Assembly (NCBI GenBank): GCA_018820665.1
Contig: JAHJNW010000140.1
Span: 1-43,042, forward strand
Direction: 5' to 3'
DNA: 43,042 nt
From: Alphaproteobacteria bacterium
Lineage (GTDB): Bacteria; Pseudomonadota; Alphaproteobacteria; Caulobacterales; Caulobacteraceae
Part shown: positions 41,163 to 43,042 of the stretch, one piece after another
Numbering within the stretch: position 1 is the first letter of the stretch
Layout: each line of letters starts with the position of its first letter
Position numbers and translations under genes: made by a program
The notes under the pieces: model-generated
What the model saw: the letters and a program-made list of their open reading frames with translations, nothing else
Databases searched by the model: none
Told to the model about the DNA's origin: nothing

Positions 41163-41864
41163 ATGTCCGCCCGCTTCCGTGACCAACTCCGTCGCCGCCT
41201 GCCCCTCTTCGCCGGGCTGCTCGCCGTCTGCCTCAGCCCGACCCTGGCCAACGCCCAGTCGGTCAGCGGCCAGGTCGGGGTGGCCAGCCAGTATGTCGGC
41301 AAGGGCGCGGGCAAGAGCGACGGAAATCCCAGCGTGTTCGGCTCGGTCGAGATCGAAGGCGGCGCCTTCTACGCCAGCGCCTTCGCCTCCAGCGCGGATC
41401 TGAGCTCGGGGGCCCACGCCGAGATCGTCACCGCCATCGGCTACAGGCCGGAGTTCGCCGGTTTCGAGTTCGACGTCTCGGTGGTGAACCGCGACCTGCC
41501 CGGCAGCAAGCCCGGCTATGACGGCAACTATTGGGAATACCAGGCCGACGCCTCTCGCAAGCTGGGGCCGGTCAGCACCCGCCTGCGGGTCAACTACACC
41601 GCCGACGGCGCCGGCGGCACGCAGGAGGCCTGGTGGGTCGAGCTGCAGGGCGGCGTCGCTATCGACCGCAAGACGAAATTCACGGCCGCGGTCGCCGAGC
41701 GCTCGGCGGACGGCGGCGCCGAATACGTCGCCTGGAACGCCGGCGTGAAGCGCAAGCTCACCGACAATATCGCCCTCGACGTTCGCTGGTACGACACCGA
41801 CGGACACAGCCTCGGCGAGCCCTACGAGGGCCGCCTCGTCGGCTCCATCGCCCTCTCGTTCTGA
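41163..41864 (+). CDS. TorF family putative porin (second copy)
   Basis: A 233-residue outer-membrane beta-barrel protein, paralogous to the protein at 32077. The signal peptide runs to about residue 31 (FAGLLAVCLSPTLANAQ). The family pattern includes GVASQYVGKGAGKSDGNPSV, ASAFASSADLSSGAHAEI and the shared ending NIALDVRWYDTDGHS, closing with a terminal Phe (GSIALSF). Its ATG at 41163 has no strong Shine-Dalgarno; earlier in-frame ATG or GTG codons lack a signal peptide immediately after them. It stands next to the FixLJ-like pair and 47 bp before a chemotaxis receptor gene. Substrate unknown. Confidence 0.85.
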   Translation: MSARFRDQLRRRLPLFAGLLAVCLSPTLANAQSVSGQVGVASQYVGKGAGKSDGNPSVFGSVEIEGGAFYASAFASSADLSSGAHAEIVTAIGYRPEFAGFEFDVSVVNRDLPGSKPGYDGNYWEYQADASRKLGPVSTRLRVNYTADGAGGTQEAWWVELQGGVAIDRKTKFTAAVAERSADGGAEYVAWNAGVKRKLTDNIALDVRWYDTDGHSLGEPYEGRLVGSIALSF

Positions 41865-41911
41865 TCCCGCTTCCGCTGCGTTCGCCGCCAGGCCTCCGAA
41901 GGAAACCTCCC

Positions 41912-43042
41912 GTGTTCACCAATCTCTCCGTCAGCCGCAAGCTCGCCATCGCCTTCGCGGCGGTGCTGCTCGCGATCGTCGCCATGGGCGGCGTCGTATT
42001 CTACAACCTCCAGGCCCTGGACCGCGCCGGCGTCCTCCGCGCCGAGGTCAACGAGGCGGTGCGGGACACCGCCTTCGCCGAGCTGAAGGTGGTGCGGCAG
42101 GAGAACAGCATGCGTGGCTATCTCCTCTCCGGCGATCGCTACTATCTCGAACGCCTCGACGTTCACCGGGCGGATTTCAAGAAGGCGCTGAGCGAACTGA
42201 AGGCCGTTCCCGGCATGGACATCGCCTCCGACGTCGCGACGGTGGAAACCGCTGCGGACGAATGGTTCGAGAACGTCGTCGTGGCCGGTAGCGCCCTCGC
42301 CGCCAATCCGGAAACCCGCGCCCAAGCCGTGGCGATGATCGGTCGTGAAGGCTCGGCCGATGTCTATATCGGCAAGGTCGAAGAGGCGCTTGAGGCCGTC
42401 AAGGCCATCAATGCTGAACAAATTGATGTCGCGGTAAAAGCCCAGGCTGGCGCCGCCCGAACCGCCCTGCTCGCCCTGATCGTCGGCTTGATCGCCGCGA
42501 CCCTCATCGCGATTGGCGCCGGCCTCATGGTTACCCGGGCTCTGATTGGTCCGATCCAAAATCTGATCGGCTACATGAAGCGCATCATGGCCGGCGACCT
42601 GGATGTCGAAGTGCCCTGCGCCCAGCGCAAGGACGAGTTCGGCCAGTTCGGCGTGGCCATCCTGGCCTTCCGTGACGCCGCCCAGGACAAGCTGCGGGTC
42701 GAGGCCGAGGCCGTGACCTCAAGTGAGGCGGCCGAGGCCGAGCGGGCCCGCAACCAGCAGCAGGCCGACATCGCCGCCGGGGAGCAGGCGATCGTCGTCG
42801 AAGCCCTGGGCGAAGGCCTCGACCATCTGATGCGCGGCGACCTGACCTACACCCTGACCCAGTCCTTCCCGGCCGACTACGCCAAGCTGCAGGCCGACTT
42901 CAACGCCGCCATCGGCCAGCTGAAGGAGGCGATGTCGGTGGTCTCCAACAACGTCTCGGCCATCCGCTCCGGCGCCGGCGAGATCGCCCAGGCCTCGGAC
43001 GACCTGTCGCGCCGCACCGAGCAGCAGGCGGCCAGCCTCGAG
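41912..43042 (+). CDS. Methyl-accepting chemotaxis protein (5' part)
   Basis: The first 377 codons are present and the frame runs off the window. The start is GTG at 41912 with GAAGGA 8 bases upstream. TM1 is about residues 11-31 and TM2 about 185-207; between them lies a helical extracytoplasmic domain of about 150 residues, resembling CHASE3-type four-helix sensors (SMRGYLLSGDRYYLERL). A HAMP domain follows (about 207-260), then a linker rich in Glu/Ala and a second HAMP-like unit (about 290-345, GLDHLMRGDLTYTL). The last residues (GAGEIAQASDDLSRRTEQQA) begin the methyl-accepting signalling helices. The ligand is unknown. It lies 47 bp after the TorF gene and may be co-expressed. Confidence 0.9.
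   Translation, partial: MFTNLSVSRKLAIAFAAVLLAIVAMGGVVFYNLQALDRAGVLRAEVNEAVRDTAFAELKVVRQENSMRGYLLSGDRYYLERLDVHRADFKKALSELKAVPGMDIASDVATVETAADEWFENVVVAGSALAANPETRAQAVAMIGREGSADVYIGKVEEALEAVKAINAEQIDVAVKAQAGAARTALLALIVGLIAATLIAIGAGLMVTRALIGPIQNLIGYMKRIMAGDLDVEVPCAQRKDEFGQFGVAILAFRDAAQDKLRVEAEAVTSSEAAEAERARNQQQADIAAGEQAIVVEALGEGLDHLMRGDLTYTLTQSFPADYAKLQADFNAAIGQLKEAMSVVSNNVSAIRSGAGEIAQASDDLSRRTEQQAASLE

Overview
The window is a GC-rich (by eye about 68% G+C), densely packed chromosomal segment from an alphaproteobacterium. A Caulobacteraceae host, most likely Brevundimonas, fits best. The support is the alphaproteobacterial DUF1134/EipA and DUF2794 proteins, a sugar dehydrogenase resembling Caulobacter XylB, two TorF-type porins, a FixLJ-like pair and Caulobacter-like promoter hexamers. 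The genus is inferred from gene content and was not tested. I see no rRNA, tRNA, CRISPR array, insertion sequence, integrase or phage gene.

Layout. 1-3099: end of pheS, then pheT. 3125-4550 (minus): ArsR regulator, SRPBCC protein, small membrane protein and DUF1801 protein, with a clear ArsR operator over the promoter. 4651-6720 (minus): a soluble GAF-PAS hybrid histidine kinase. 7051-8097: an EipA-like lipoprotein converging on a small lipoprotein. 8223-10353 (minus): an SDR-type reductase and UDP-sulfoquinovose synthase. 10447-11522 (minus): a GNAT acetyltransferase and ThpR. 11649-12522: a Bax inhibitor-1 family protein with a structured 3' region and a strong terminator, converging on a DUF2794 gene. 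13197-16785 (minus): an envelope-stress-like set of response regulator, histidine kinase and HtrA protease. 16917-20222 (minus): a large exported amidohydrolase with a TolB-like propeller.

20450-30361 is the most interesting region, a two-sided sugar catabolic island. Rightward: aldehyde dehydrogenase, SMP-30 lactonase and mutarotase. Leftward: IclR regulator, SDR aldose dehydrogenase and an IlvD/Edd sugar-acid dehydratase. Rightward again: sodium/sugar symporter, DgoK and DgoA. Together these encode uptake, anomer conversion, oxidation, lactone hydrolysis, dehydration, phosphorylation and aldol cleavage. That is a De Ley-Doudoroff (galactose type) route in which an IlvD/Edd enzyme stands where the classical DgoD would be. 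The aldehyde dehydrogenase resembles the terminal enzyme of the non-phosphorylative pentose route and has no obvious place in the phosphorylative route.

30615-38826 is a nitrogen-assimilation block: ammonium channel, TorF porin, then gltD and gltB (NADPH glutamate synthase). A FixL/FixJ-like two-component pair converges on it (38803-40952), followed by a second TorF porin and the first 377 codons of a methyl-accepting chemotaxis protein that runs off the right edge.

Most of the window is ordinary core genome. The items I rate highest are the hybrid sugar pathway with its candidate IclR operator, the 20-bp-period repeat before amtB, the structured 3' region after the Bax inhibitor gene, and the histidine kinase with two extracytoplasmic cysteines beside HtrA.
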